From positions 930,001-994,000 of the forward strand of contig JAQJZZ010000001.1 of NCBI GenBank assembly GCA_030077755.1: 64,000 nt of DNA, written 5' to 3'. The position numbers were made by a program, and so were the translations under genes. The notes under the pieces were generated by a model, which saw only the letters and a list, made by a program, of their open reading frames with translations, had not been told where the DNA came from and ran no database searches. Below are positions 13,189 to 25,800 of the stretch, piece after piece (position 1 is the stretch's first letter; each line of letters opens with the position of its first letter). This DNA is from Filosporella fistucella. Its lineage: Eukaryota > Ascomycota > Leotiomycetes > Helotiales.

Positions 13189-14367
13189 ATGTGCAGGAAA
13201 AAAGATTGGGATCGTTATAAGAATGATATCCAGGACTTATATATCGTCAAAGGCCACGCCTTACGTGAGGTCCAGGATATCATGATCAAACGATACGGCT
13301 TCAACGCTTGGTAAGTAATTTTTGTGGGTTCGGAAATTTCAACTGACAATCTTAGTATCCGGTCATATAAGATGAGGCTGGATGACTGGAGAGTTCGGAA
13401 AAATGGGAGCAGTAAAAGGAAAGATTTCGTGCATGATCCTGAGCCGTGTGCAAGCAGTCCCTCATATGTGACGGACGACGCTTGCAAAGTCAATCGCACT
13501 CCAAAAGAATCCTTCGTAATCCCTTCCAATCAGGACGCCGAGAAGAGTGCGACAACTTTTACTCAACTTCTCCCTGTACGAGATCAGGGTAATTACGTAG
13601 CAGGTTCATACATAACACAGACTCCCATCTTTTCTTCCAAATCAATAGTCGAGAAGGATGTCTTCAGCACACTCAATTCAGGACCCCTCGTCAATTCATC
13701 ACTCATGTTCTTCTCGACCCGAACTCCCTCAGACAACCTCTTCTCCCTAGCTCAATTACCTTGCATGGCTCCCCGTGCACTCGAAATTCTACTTCGAAAC
13801 TGGAAGCCCGGCGGCGAATGTATGCGTTATGCTCATTTCTTCTTGCGCAATATCGAATACTGTCGTACGATAGTCGGCGTGAACTGGACAAAATGGGATC
13901 GAGATCGGGACGACACGTTATTCGATTTGGTTGATGAATATGTCAACGAGGAAGAACAGCCATGGTTAAGAAAGGAATTGCTGAGAGCAGATGCGAGATT
14001 CAAATGTAAGCTGGAGAAACGCAGTGCGAAATGGGCGACGTATTGGAGGAGGGCATGTAGCGAGCCGACATGGCCAGGAGCAAGACATTGGGCACTACAG
14101 ATGGAGGTTCGAGATCGGTTGTCGAGGTGTGCATTGAGTGTTATTGCTGAGAAATTAGTGAGAGACTTGAGGATGTTTTCTGAGCGACTAGATGGAATTC
14201 ATGGGAAGAGGGTGCAGACAGAGTGGAGGAAGATCGTCGTAGATTGTGTAGAGCAAGGTATTGATATGAAAAGAAGCTGGATTTTGGAAGTGACTGAGGA
14301 TTTGAAGAATGATTGGAGGATTACTGCCATTGGGCGTGCGGTATATGGAGAGTTCTTGGTTGCATAG
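13189..14367 (+). CDS. Clr5-domain protein 2
   Basis: Exons 13189-13310 and 13356-14367 give 377 aa. The N-terminal 55 residues form a second Clr5 domain: KDWDRYKNDIQDLYIVKGH, then LREVQDIMIKRYGFNAC, joined over a 45-nt intron (GTAAGT..TTAG) to IRSYKMRLDDWRVRK. The intron sits at nearly the same place in the domain as in the upstream gene, which supports common descent of the domain. The rest is a Ser/Thr-rich linker (about 60-150) and a charged helical C-terminus (about 160-377) rich in Trp, Arg and Glu without a recognised fold. A nuclear DNA- or chromatin-binding role is inferred from the domain only. Its promoter carries the three AGTGCAAATG repeats. Confidence 0.85.
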
Positions 14368-14813
14368 AAGCTCGGGATAGAAACAGTCGAGAGAAGTGTC
14401 TCGAGGGTAGAACTTGAGCGAAAATCAAAGGAAGCATGTTTGAAAATGTTCGATGGAAGGTTGCGTTACAGTGTAAAACTGCCTGGTGAGCTGGTTGGCA
14501 GGTGCGAGAGGAGTCATTGTGAAATGGAAGGAACGATCAAATCCTGCAAACACGGTGGGAGCTGAGATTGATATGAAGAGTAGTAATTATATTGACTTCG
14601 AAAGCTCTTTTAAGACAAAATAAAGTACACCAAAGAGTGGGGTCAAAACCGTACCGTACCGCCATTAACCACTTAGTCCTTTTTATTTTTAACACCATCG
14701 ACCAAAATTCAAACCAACGTACCACAACGAGAATCTCCCACAACTCCCTCGCTCCCTCGGCCCAAACCCCAAAATGCCTATCAGGAATGACTGACTCTCT
14801 CCAACCCACTATA
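14368..14813. other. Convergent 3' spacer
   Basis: This is the space between the stop codons of two convergent genes. I see no gene or structured repeat in it. Confidence 0.6.
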
Positions 14814-15595
14814 TCAGGTCCACACGTGACCAACAGGGAGATCATCACCATTCATGTATAGAGGGTCATCGCGTTCCCCGGAAAGGAAGGCATCGAACTG
14901 CGCACCAAAGCCTATGATTTCTTCCTTGCCAGTCATCATGACACTTGGCATCCTTTCTGTATCGTCATAATAATACACTGCATCTGAATTCACAGCTCCA
15001 TCTACCAAGCTCAATGTGGTCACATCGCTTGGTAGATCATCCTGAACCTCATCCAAGTGGTCCATGGGAGTATCTTGACGAATCGTCGAGTCGTATGAGA
15101 ACTCTGGAGCAGGATTGTAGTCATTGTATCGATGATATAGCAGGACTACTTCGTATTCATAGCGTGCGAGTGGTGTCATGGTTGCTAAGTCTTGGTTGTC
15201 TTCGTTGGATGTGTTTGACTGAACACTTGCATCTTGTATATTCATTCCGTATATATACTGCTGACGAGCATCATATGTGCCATTGTTGAAGTCATCAAGA
15301 AGCTGATTCTGTTCCAAAGCATCTCTGGTCAAGCGATCTGTCTGTGTTGGAGCATCATACTGGTTGATGTCTTGACGGTATGAAGGCATAGACGGTGATG
15401 AAGCTTGTGAAGTTTGAGAGCACTCGACGTTGTGACTTGAGATGGAAAATAGGCTAGGGCTTTGTGGTGGAAAGTACGACGATCTGGAAGAGCCAAGTCA
15501 GGGTTTGACCACAATAATATCTTCCAATGATGGAGAAGATCAACATACATTGTGGAGTAGCCACTGGCTTCGTTCTGATTCTGACTTGACTGCAT
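14814..15595 (-). CDS. Hypothetical acidic protein, Asp/Tyr/Gln-rich
   Basis: Two exons, 15595-15549 and 15483-14814, join over a 65-nt GT..AG intron to give 238 aa. The start MQSSQNQNEASGYS is the first ATG of a frame that splices cleanly into SSYFPPQSPSLFSISSHN and then the long downstream frame. The protein is hydrophilic and acidic, with a Ser/Gln-rich first third, TPLARYEYEVVLLYHRYN in the middle and an acidic C-terminus ending near LSGERDDPLYMNGDD. No signal peptide, membrane span or catalytic motif is visible, and I do not recognise the family. Composition suggests a disordered protein, possibly nuclear. Confidence 0.6.
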
Positions 15596-17380
15596 TCTGT
15601 ATAGTTGCTAATTCCCACTAAATAATCTGCCCGTAGAGGGTGATGTCGATATGGTACAGTTGACCTAAGAGAAGGCTGTGGCACATGAGGGCACATCGAC
15701 AATCTGAAAGACGGGACGGTTGACAAGTGAGAACGTAGGAAGAGGTGAGAATGAGTTGGGAGCTTCAAGCAAAGCGTGAATTGGGAGGGAGATGCCTTCA
15801 TTATAAACTGCATTTGGACTACAAATGCGAACCGCTTTCAAAAGTGCAAAAGATTCCTGCAAGGCTGGTTGTCTCATAGCATCAAATGCCATTTTTACTC
15901 CTGCTAGTGAGTTCATCATGGCAGAGGCGGTCTGGATTGCTGGCGAAAGATAATTTGAGGAACGAGATAGAGAGATTGGAAGGCGATACTGGGTTGGCAG
16001 GCTGGATGTCGAAAAGTGCAAATAAGCCAAAAGGTAGTGCTTGCTGCCCTGCCGCCGGCACACCGAACCCAACCTTGTCCTCCGGTTTCAGATCCACTGG
16101 CTTCTCTCAAATTCAGAGTACGCGTGGGGCAAACGACCCGTTGAGGGAGGTGGTCGCCAGGGGCTGCTCGAAGTGGCGTTCAAGGGCTGTGGGAGGCAAG
16201 AGAAAAGGTCTCCAATCATCATCCAGAAACTCATCTTGTCCCTCCTATTTGCACTTATCTTGGCCAACCAACAGAACTATACAGCGGCCCGGTAGTGGGG
16301 AGTGCAGCATCTCGCTTCCTTCTTGTCTTCTCGAGAGGCCTTTGTGACGTCGGGAAGCTCAAGGGGGTCTTAGTGATACTATGAAGGTGGTTGCAACGGG
16401 TGGCTAAGCCTGCTCACGGTCTAGACTCTGTACTCCCTTTGACAACCTTCAGAGTCTAGGCCCTCAAAGGCCTCTAAGGAAGTACATTTACGTCGATTGT
16501 CAGCCCTACAACATTCGAACTCGCGATTGTGACATCACTGGCACCGTTCATCACGATAATGCAAGATTTAGAACTTGATATTTGGTGGTCAGCAAGCAAT
16601 CTGGGCAATAATAAGCTTCCTTGTCGGTTCTAGCAATAAGCATTTCAGCTGCTGTGGTGAGACAGCGGCAGCTTCCTCACACAAGGAATTAATCGTGGGA
16701 AAAGAAGCGGGAGTCATTCTAAGGTCCTACAGCAAAAGTGCAAATACTTCGAAGCACGGTTCAATGTTGCATGGGGTTTTTAGGGAGATACATTTGGCCT
16801 CTGATGATGGATGTCTCATGCAGACCTGTGGCTTACGTGTCGCAATTGAATCGCCCGTTGGATAACCTGGAAGTCCTCGCGCCCTGCAGGCTGGCTACCT
16901 TGCAGTAACGTGTCACCACTGCAATATGTAACCCAACTGAACATTCTCGGAGCCAGAATAATCCAATTCTTCATATGGCCTGTGTGACACTGTGAACCAT
17001 TACCAGCGGTCTTTGATCACAGGCGAGTCTAATTTCAATGTACCCAAACGTGCGATGTGTTATCGGGAGCACAATATCCCTGAAGAGGAGATACAGCGAT
17101 ATACTACATAGGATTTCTATTAAATCTAGATCCGGTTCACTCATACACCAGCTTTTCAATCCATCCGTCCATTCATGGGTTCTCCAGATGAATAGGTCAC
17201 GTGGTGAGAAAGGGGCATGGACGAGTGTGGATCCGTCGGAAAGATTGTGCAAATTATGCCCATTGATAGCAAACGACTATCCCGGTTCGGATTGGAGGCC
17301 CAAATGAAGTCTCCCGGCTGATCTAATCAAGTATTTCTATCAAGGAATTCCATCTTAGCTTAAAGATCTCCTCGACTCCT
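15596..17380. other. About 1.8 kb gene-poor spacer before the hydrolase
   Basis: A 135-codon minus-strand frame at 15665-16072 contains a coding-like stretch (MAFDAMRQPALQESFALLKAVR) and could be an exon of an unrecognised gene, but I could not build a supported model. Other frames (16575-16865, 17038-17307) show no motifs. The nonamer AGTGCAAAT recurs at 16015, 16738 and, inverted, 16248. Confidence 0.4.
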
Positions 17381-17387
17381 TATAAAA
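17381..17387 (+). promoter_or_regulatory. TATA box of the FSH1-like hydrolase gene
   Basis: TATAAAA lies 92 bp before the hydrolase start codon, a plausible distance for a fungal TATA element with a short leader. Few other genes in the window show such a clear match. Confidence 0.5.
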
Positions 17388-17478
17388 CCACAATTGGATA
17401 TGTTTCAATCACATTATTTGGTCTCAAGTATGCGAATATCTTCCCCTGTAAATTTGAAAAGTTGCATTAAAAGACAAA

Positions 17479-18466
17479 ATGATGAAGGTTCTATGTCTTC
17501 ACGGTGCTGGATCAAATAACAAAGTTCGTTGTTCAACGTCCCCTCATACTCTCTACAGCTCCTAAAAATGACAATGGACAGATTTTCGAGCTTCAAACAG
17601 GTACTCATCTCATCCACATATACATGCAGGGTATCTCTAATTCTCCCATCTTAGCAACTCTTCGCTCTCTCCTCCCAGAATTCTCCTTCGAATTCGTAGA
17701 AGGCACAGAACCACACCTCGAAGGAAGCTGGTCGAAACACTACCACCTCTCGCACAATGACCACAACACACCTCTTTACACCTACTGCCAGAATCTCGAT
17801 CTGAAATCCATGTTGGCAGCAGAATTAGATCTGCTTGATCTCCTACTCGACGAGGATCCGCCTTTCGATGGAGTGCTAGCTTATTCCTCCGGCGCGGCTC
17901 TCGCTGCTCAAGTGTTCCTGCGACATGAGAGACAGAGGGCAGAGCAGATGGATTCGCAGCCTTTATTCAGATTCATGATTTTGTGTAATTCGGTGACGCC
18001 TGGAAGAGTCTTCCTACTGGATGAGGAAGGGAGAGGATCCAAGCCTTCATCGGAAAGAAGGCTGAAAGAGGAAGCGTTGGAATATATCGATATCATTGCT
18101 GGCTTCCGGATCAAAGCCATGCCACAACTGGAGCCTCAAATGAAATTTCGAAGAATCCAAGATAGAGCTCTCCTAGAGAAAAAGTGGACATCGATGGTCC
18201 TCCCGGGTAAGACATCTTTCCTGACAGATGGCGAGTTTTGCGTCACTTCAGTCGATGGCAACCTACCTACTATCTTCATACCAACACTTCACATCTTGGA
18301 TTTGACAGAGCCGAGATTGCTGGGTACGGGAATGCTGGATTTATGTGATGAGCGACTTGCGAAAGTTTATCGGCATTCACATGGCCATGAGTTTCCGAGA
18401 GGATATAGCGAGATGAAGGAAATAGCTCGAATGGTCAGAGAGGTAGCGGAGCGTGCTTGCTCTTGA
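17479..18466 (+). CDS. FSH1/LovG-like serine hydrolase beside the PKS
   Basis: Exons 17479-17523, 17582-17600 and 17655-18466 give 291 aa of the FSH1 family (alpha/beta hydrolases that include LovG, which releases dihydromonacolin L from its PKS, and CtnB). The joins restore the family start MKVLCLHGAGSNNKIFELQT and TLRSLLPEFSFEFVEG. The nucleophile elbow reads AYSSG (Ser about 99; the usual first Gly is Ala). The C-terminal His lies in HSHGHEFPRG (about 265), the family's H.GGH.P motif. The usual acidic residue before it is uncertain (ILDLTEP). The middle exon is only 19 nt and the third begins after a stop-free 54-nt intron, so an annotation without splicing would start too late. It lies 1.36 kb upstream of an HR-PKS lacking a thioesterase, on the same strand. 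Off-loading of that product in trans is inferred from family and position. Confidence 0.87.
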
Positions 18467-19829
18467 GTCGGCTTCCTCTTTTGAGACATGAAGTCATTTC
18501 ACTCACTCGAAGGTCGTTGGTATTGTGGGGTGAAGTCGCCTGGGCGTATCACTAGAGAAGAGGTTATTCAGCCTGTACCTCTAGCGCGCACGTATCCTAA
18601 GGTCCTACTGCAAGCTGATATTGATTAATGTCTTATAGCCTAAACAATCCTCGGGATCAGAAGCTTGAAGATCCGCAATATCATGCATCACCAGAGACTT
18701 TCCCAACGTCTTTGAAATTATCGAATTGCCCATTCCAAAACACTTACTATGTTGCCAAAAGAGGGTACGATTAGTAAACTGGCCGGTCGCAATTTGAGAA
18801 ACAGACAAAGATGGAAGAAAGCAAACTTGACTCCTCGCTGTATGGATGAGAATTCAGAATCCCAAAACCCGCTTAGGTTACCATTCTTTTTGCTGATAAT
18901 CGCCTTTGGTGTCACAAGTGCTGACTATATTCCTAATCTTTGTAATGTGTGTAGGTGCCAATGTGGCGCAGTTTCCAACCAGTGCACATTGAGTATGTCA
19001 GGTTCACTTGCTCGTCTATCGGAGAGAGGAGAAGGGGTCTGTAAGGACGAATAATTGGCTATACCTGTCAAAAGAGGACAGAGTGATGAACATGTCGCGA
19101 CAAAATATATTGCACGCGTCGGATTATGGTTGCATGGCGATGTGGGGTACCGGGGGTTCGGCAAACGATCCGATGACGGAACATAATTCCATTCGTTGTT
19201 TCTGTGGCAGGCAGTGCTTGGAAAAATTAGAAGAGTATGCGTGGACAGAAAACCACTTCAGCCCACGGATCTTTATGCCGTGAACCAACTGACGTATAAT
19301 CTAGTATAGAACTTGAAGCGAAACTGAACGGCCTGTATGATTCATTGAGCTTCCGCAGTGGAAGAGGGCAACGTATTCCATAAATTGGAACGTGACAAGA
19401 TTGGTGGGATAGCATTCTTGAGCCATTTGCAAAAGGAGGGTTGAGGACTGATCTGAGGGAAAGGAAAGGCGACAGAAACGGATAGATTATTTCCGAGAAT
19501 CGTGGGTTTCCATTTCGGGCTTTCGCTCGGATAATTGGTGAATTTCGAACCTATGCTTCGGTCTTTATATTAGAATTTGTTGGTAATTTGTCCACACCGG
19601 ATATCGATTGCGACGTCTGATTTTGCCATGGAGGAGGATTTTGTCACTTGGCCCCGGATATGGGAGAACAGGCTATTGGCCATACGAAATCTGCTATTTG
19701 AAAGCCATGATTGCAGAGTGGAGACTGACACTCCTCGAGGCTGTGTTTGATGTGGGATAATTTCATAAACAAATGTAAATTTTGAAACGATAGTAGTACA
19801 AGGTATTGCATACTCCAACGACGACAATC
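18467..19829. other. Promoter region of the polyketide synthase
   Basis: This 1.36-kb spacer lies between hydrolase and PKS genes that point the same way. It contains one short Cys-rich frame, listed separately at low confidence, and no other coding signal. The last few hundred bases are AT-rich. Confidence 0.5.
18842..19054 (+). CDS. Possible small Cys-rich protein (doubtful)
   Basis: A 70-codon frame starts MDENSESQNPLRL, has a hydrophobic segment (PFFLLIIAFGVTSA) that could be a signal peptide, then a tight cluster of Cys residues (CNVCRCQC) and six Cys in all. Secreted fungal proteins can look like this, but the acidic start is unusual for a signal peptide, the frame overlaps other equally open frames, and a GTAGGT lies inside the Cys cluster. 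I do not recognise a family; chance is a real possibility. Confidence 0.2.
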   Translation: MDENSESQNPLRLPFFLLIIAFGVTSADYIPNLCNVCRCQCGAVSNQCTLSMSGSLARLSERGEGVCKDE

Positions 19830-22800
19830 ATGTCCCGGAGTGAAGAAGCCCAGGAGTGTAAGGGAGTCCTCCCATTAGAGCCAATCGTTGTCATTGGACT
19901 CGCCTGCAGATTTCCTGGCGATGCTAAGGATATAGAGAGTCTATGGAAATGTCTCTTGGAGGGCAGGTCGATGGCCACGAAAATACCGCATCGCACCTTT
20001 AATGCAAATGGTTTCTACCATCCGGATCCAGATCATGGAGGATCGATCTACACAGATACAGGTCACTTTCTTGCTGAAGATACTACTTCTTTCGACGCCC
20101 CATTTTTCAGCCTTAGCAAAAATGAGATCACGTCTATGGATCCTCAGCAGAGAATTGTGTTGGAGAATACATACCAGGCACTTGAAAATGGTCGGTTATA
20201 TCTTTGATAGTCCAACCTTACTGGCGTCTAAACACAGAACTAATTGCTCAAAAAAGCTGGGCTTAAAATGGAGGATATAGTGGGAACACAGACTTCAGTG
20301 TTCATCGGAGGTGGTTTCGCACAGGATTACCTTCATTCGATCAACCAAGATACTGAGATGATCCTCAAAATGAAAGCAACAGGCACTAGCACAGCACTAC
20401 TTTCCAACCGCGTCAGTTGGTTCTATGACCTCAAGGGAACAAGTATGACTATCGACACAGCGTGTAGCAGCAGTCTGGTTGCCCTCCACCAAGCATGCCA
20501 GGACATTCGATCTGGACAGTCAGAAACAGTAGGAATTCTCCAATGTCAACGTGGAGTATTGGAATGCTGATTATACAGGCCATTGTGAGTGGTGTAAATA
20601 CCATAAATTTCCCAGGAACCATGCTGGCTCTGGGTAATCTTGGTGTTCTCTCCCCGGATGGGAAGTGTTACTCTTTTGACCATCGTGCAAATGGATACGG
20701 CCGAGGAGAAGGTGTCGGTACTGTGATAATCAAGCGCCTAGACGCTGCTCTCAGAGCCAAGAACACTATACGTGCAGTAATTCGCGCAACCGGGTCTAAT
20801 CAGGACGGCCGAACGCCGGGAATAGCTCTACCAAGCATGGCAGCACAGGAGCGCCTCATCAAGCAGATATATGCGGACGCCAAGCTGGACATGAGTCTAA
20901 CACGATACGTGGAAGCTCACGGAACTGGGACTGCCGCTGGTGATCCCATCGAGGCTAGAGCAATTTCAGCAGCCTTTGGTTCATCAAATAACGAAAATGG
21001 ACCTATATATCTGGGTTCTATAAAAGGAAACATTGGCCATCTAGAATCTGCTGCTGGAATCGCTGGCGTAATCAAAGCCATTCTCATGGTAGAAAGGGGC
21101 ATGATTCCGCCATCATCCAATTTTGAAAGGATCAATCCAAAAATTCCATTGGAGAAGTGGGGTATGTGTATCACAACGAAGGCACTTGAATGGCCATCTG
21201 GCGTCCGCAGAGTATCGGTCAATTCTTTCGGGTTTGGAGGCACAAACGCACATGCAGTGATTGACGATGCGGGCAGTTTCTTGGATGAGAACGAAGTACA
21301 TGCACTCAGAGCGAATAAGTCCCTGATATCAAAGCCTACAATTGTTGAGTCGATTGGTATTGGTATGGTGAGCGGCACCGAGGGTTCATATTCAAATGGC
21401 TTGAATCTGGCTTCTGGCTGCTCCGCAGACAAGTCAAATCAAACGAATGATATGCACCGTCCCGAATTGGTAGCGCACACGAAATCGCAAAGTCGCATAT
21501 TCTTATTTTCCACACCTGACGAGGCAGGTATAAAGAACAATGTCTCAAAGTTGGGTCACTATCTGGAAACACACGACCAAATGCCTGATAAGGAAGAACA
21601 TTATCTCCGAGACCTTGCTTTCACTCTGGGCGCAAAACGATCAATGTTCAAGTGGAGGTCGTTCTGTATAGCAGACAGCCGAAAATCATTGATCTCGGAA
21701 ATGCTGAATGGCACGTCCAGGCCCGTGCAGAAAGCCCGTCAGGCGCCGAAGGTTGGCTTCGTATTCACTGGCCAGGGTGCACAATGGGCAGGTATGGGCA
21801 GGGCGCTGGGTGTCTTTCCGGTTTTTAAAGAAAGCGTAGAGAGCGCTTCAGCATTTTTGCAGGCGCTTGGGAGTCCTTGGGCATTGAAAGGTGAGTCGTC
21901 TACTATCCTATGGTATGAGAAATCCAGGCTCAATGGCAATTAACGAACTCAGACCTGTTATTCAGACCAGATGCGAACGGTTCAGATGTGAATGACCCAT
22001 TCCTGGCCCAAGCAGGATGTGCGGTCGTGCAAATTGCACTCATCGACCTCTTGGCAAGTTGGAGTATCTTTCCATCGCGTGTTCTAGGGCATTCATCAGG
22101 TGAGATTGCAGCTGCGTATTGTGTAGGCTTTGTAGGTCGACATGATGCGTGGAAACTGGCGTACTATCGCGGATTCGTTTCCACAATACAGAGCAATCGA
22201 AAAGGGGCAATGGCAGCTGTAGGTATGTCGGCTAACGAAACCTTGTCGTACTTGCAATCGCATCAAATGGACGGACAGGCGACAGTAGCCTGTCACAATA
22301 GCCCGAAGAATACCACGGTATCAGGAGATGCCCAGTGCATTGACCAGCTGTGTGAGGCATTGAACAGAGACAATATATTCGCTCGTAAGCTCGCAGTAAG
22401 AAACGCGTACCACTCCAGCCACATGGAGGCAGTAGCAGGGCAATATTTGTGTCTGATAGGTGACCTTTCGAAGAAAGTCCATCTTAGGCCGTCATTACCA
22501 GGAGTCGAAATGGTGTCCTCTGTTACCGGAAAGCTCGCAAATTTCGAGCAAGTCAATGATGCACGATACTGGGTGCAGAACCTCGTCAAGCCTGTCCTGT
22601 TTACTGAGGCGTTACTTGCAATGACAGCCGGCAAGCAAACAAACAATGGATCTCGTCGATTACGGGTAGGGACGAAGCTTGATGGGACTTCCGTTCAGCA
22701 CATCATCGAGATTGGGCCACATTCGGCCCTTCGAAGTGCTATACGGGACTCTCTCTTCCTCAAGACTGAGGCATCTTCCATCGCATACCACAGCGTCCTC

Positions 22801-25800
22801 ACGAGGAATGCGGACGATATCAAAACCATTCTAACCACAGCAGCTACTCTCTACTGCCATAGTTACCCTGTCGAAATCGCTGTTGTAAATTCTTGGGGTA
22901 CCACGGATGCCCCGAAGATGTTGACCGATCTGCCACCATACGAGTTCAATCATGCCATCCAATACTGGAAAGAAAGTAGGTTGAGTAAGAATTTTCGGAC
23001 AAGGGGTGTACCACGACACGATCTCTTTGGGGCACCCGTATCAGATTGGAACCCTGCTGAGCCTCGATGGAGAGGGTTCCTGCGCGTTTGTGAATTGCCA
23101 TGGCTCAAAGACCATAAGGTGCGCTCCAACACAAGCGAGATCATATTGAAGTTGTGGGTGCTAACTAGCGTGCATATTTCAGATCACGGGAAATTATATC
23201 TTCCCCGGGGTAGGTTATTTGGTAATGGCCATTGAGGCAGCAAAGCAAATTTCTGATGCAACAAAAACAATAATTGGCTTCAAGTTGCAAGATGTGGCCT
23301 TGAAGACAGCATTGAACATTCCAGATACGGCGGACGGAATCGAATACATTCTGTCTATGCGAGATAAGACCGAGAACAATCGAAGCCGCTCTATGAATTG
23401 GAGGGAATTCACCGTGTCTTCGTGCTCTCTAGATGGAATCCACTGGACAGAGCATTGTTCTGGTAGTATCATGACAGTGTTTGAGACCGTAACCGGCGAA
23501 GTCGACGGCGGCCGAGAAGCGTTGGCCGAGTCTCATGCAAACTCAGAGACTCTGGCGGAGGCTGAGAGAAGATGCCAAGGTGAAGTCGGCACAGACTACA
23601 CGTATGATGCTTGGAAATCAATCGGCATGGAATTTGGCCCAACATTTCGGAATGTGTCCGACATGAGAGTTGGGCACGGGAAAGGACATGCCTTAAGTAT
23701 GGTCACGGTTCCAGACATCGGTGCGATCATGCCAAACAATTTCATCCATCCCCATATTATTCAACCTGCCACTTTGGACAGTATACTTCAAACATTCATG
23801 GTGGCAATTGTCGATCTCCGAGGTAATGGAAGCCTCAAGAGGCCTGAGCTGCCCACATTTATCAGAGAAGTCTGGATATCTTCAAACCTGTCGAACGCCG
23901 TCGGTGCAACTTTCAAATGCTATTCTGAAGCAGAACAGGTCTCTTCGAAACAATATGAGACAGGTATTACAGTCTGGGACGGCACAACGAGGCAGCTAGT
24001 CGTCAAAATCTCTGGTATAGAAACAAAGCCTTTGGATGTCGGAACAGCAAGCAGCCCAGATGGACTGGAGCATATGTGCTATTTCGTTGAGTGGCAGCCT
24101 GATGTAAACATGTTGAGCAAAAGATCTGACGTTTTTCAACGTATGATTCCAGTCGCTGCTTTCGATGTAGGCAGACATCGAGACAACCTGAAGCGTTGCC
24201 AAACGATAGCCAAAATTTATATCGAAAGGGCGAGGGAAAGAGTTCAAGAATTAGACATCAATTCTCTGCAGGGACACCAAAGAAAGTACATCGAATGGCT
24301 AGCAGCACAAGCAGCAAGTGTATCGATGTATGGCTGTAATACATATGAAGATAGTGTGGTCCTTGACAAAATGCGTGACAATTTATCTCCGCCTGAGCAT
24401 AACGTCAGTGCTCGGGAAGAATTGCTTCACGTTCTTGGCCCTAATATAATCCCAATCCTCCGTGGACAAGCGGATGCACTGGATCTCATGTTTAGCCATG
24501 GGGATTTAATGAATAGGTTTTATCAAGAGACCTCTGCTCCAGGAAACATCACGCCGCTCTTGAAATCGTATCTGAAGGCGCTGAGCGTCACTTCTCCGGC
24601 TCTTAGGGTTCTCGAGATTGGCGCTGGTACAGGAAGCACCACAGCGACTGTCTTGGAAGTCCTCAATTCAAGCGCTTCCATGTCCGCGAAGAAGGATAGC
24701 GAAGACTGCTCGTCCCGGATCGCAAGCTATACTTATACAGATGTGTCGGCAGGCTTTTTCAAGGGTGCCAAAGAGAAGTTTGGAAGTTGGGCCAGTGTGA
24801 TGGATTTCAGAATTCTGAATATTGAAATAAGTCCGGTTGACCAAGGTTTCGACGAGGGAATATATGACTTGGTGATTGCTTCCAATGTGAGTTTTGTGGA
24901 CGCTAGAGCTTGAAGATTGAGTTTGACTTTCCAGGTGCTTCACGCAACAAAACACCTATCGGAGACTTTGAAGCATGCCCGGTCTCTGCTGAAAAGGTTT
25001 GATGAGTTCCCATTAGCCGTATCGTTCTAGCGTATCGATAGCTGACTGTCCCCAGCGGAGGCAAATTGTTACTCGTGGAAATCGTGCAACCAGAGTTTCT
25101 GTTCAACCAGCTTTGCTTTGGTCTTCTGCCCGGGGTATGCTACCTTTTACTTTGTTTCCCTTTCCAGGTTTTGCTGTATATCAGTCTCCAAACAGTTTCC
25201 AGCCTACTCGCCTGATAAACTGTTGAAAATTTGCGGTGCTAAGTCGTTGCAGTGGTGGCTGGGTATTGAGTCTTTTCGAAGCAGCGGGCCCTTGATTATC
25301 GAAAGCAAATGGGACCAAGTGCTAAGACATAGCCATTTCTCTGGACTCGATATTGTACTGAAAGATGTTGAAGACGAAGAAATGCATGAAATCAGTGTCA
25401 TGATTTCATCCGCAGAGCCAACCGATATGGTGTTGAATGGCACACAAGAAAAGGTCCCCATATATCTTATTTGCGAATCCCATCAACAAGCAACACATCA
25501 ATCAACAATTATTATCGAAGCCCGACTAATCGAAGCTGGCTTTAAAACATGCACCTTGCTCAACTACCACGATTTCCCATCCAACAATGTCAAACTGGAG
25601 AGTGCTCTATGCATCTCTTTTATCGGCCTTGGAAATACAGACCTATCGAGGATCACTGACACTGAATTTGCTAGCATCCAACATATTCTCTCGCATGCCT
25701 CCCGGCTTATGTGGGTCTCAACCTGGGAGGTACAGAAGCCAGAGGCAGCAATGGCAACAGGTCTCATTAGGTCCGTCAGATGGGAAAGGGATTTTGACTC

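Noticed and set aside
15886..16347. 153-codon plus-strand frame
   Set aside because: Composition is Ser/Arg/Gly-rich without motifs and overlaps equally long frames on the other strand; no family resemblance.
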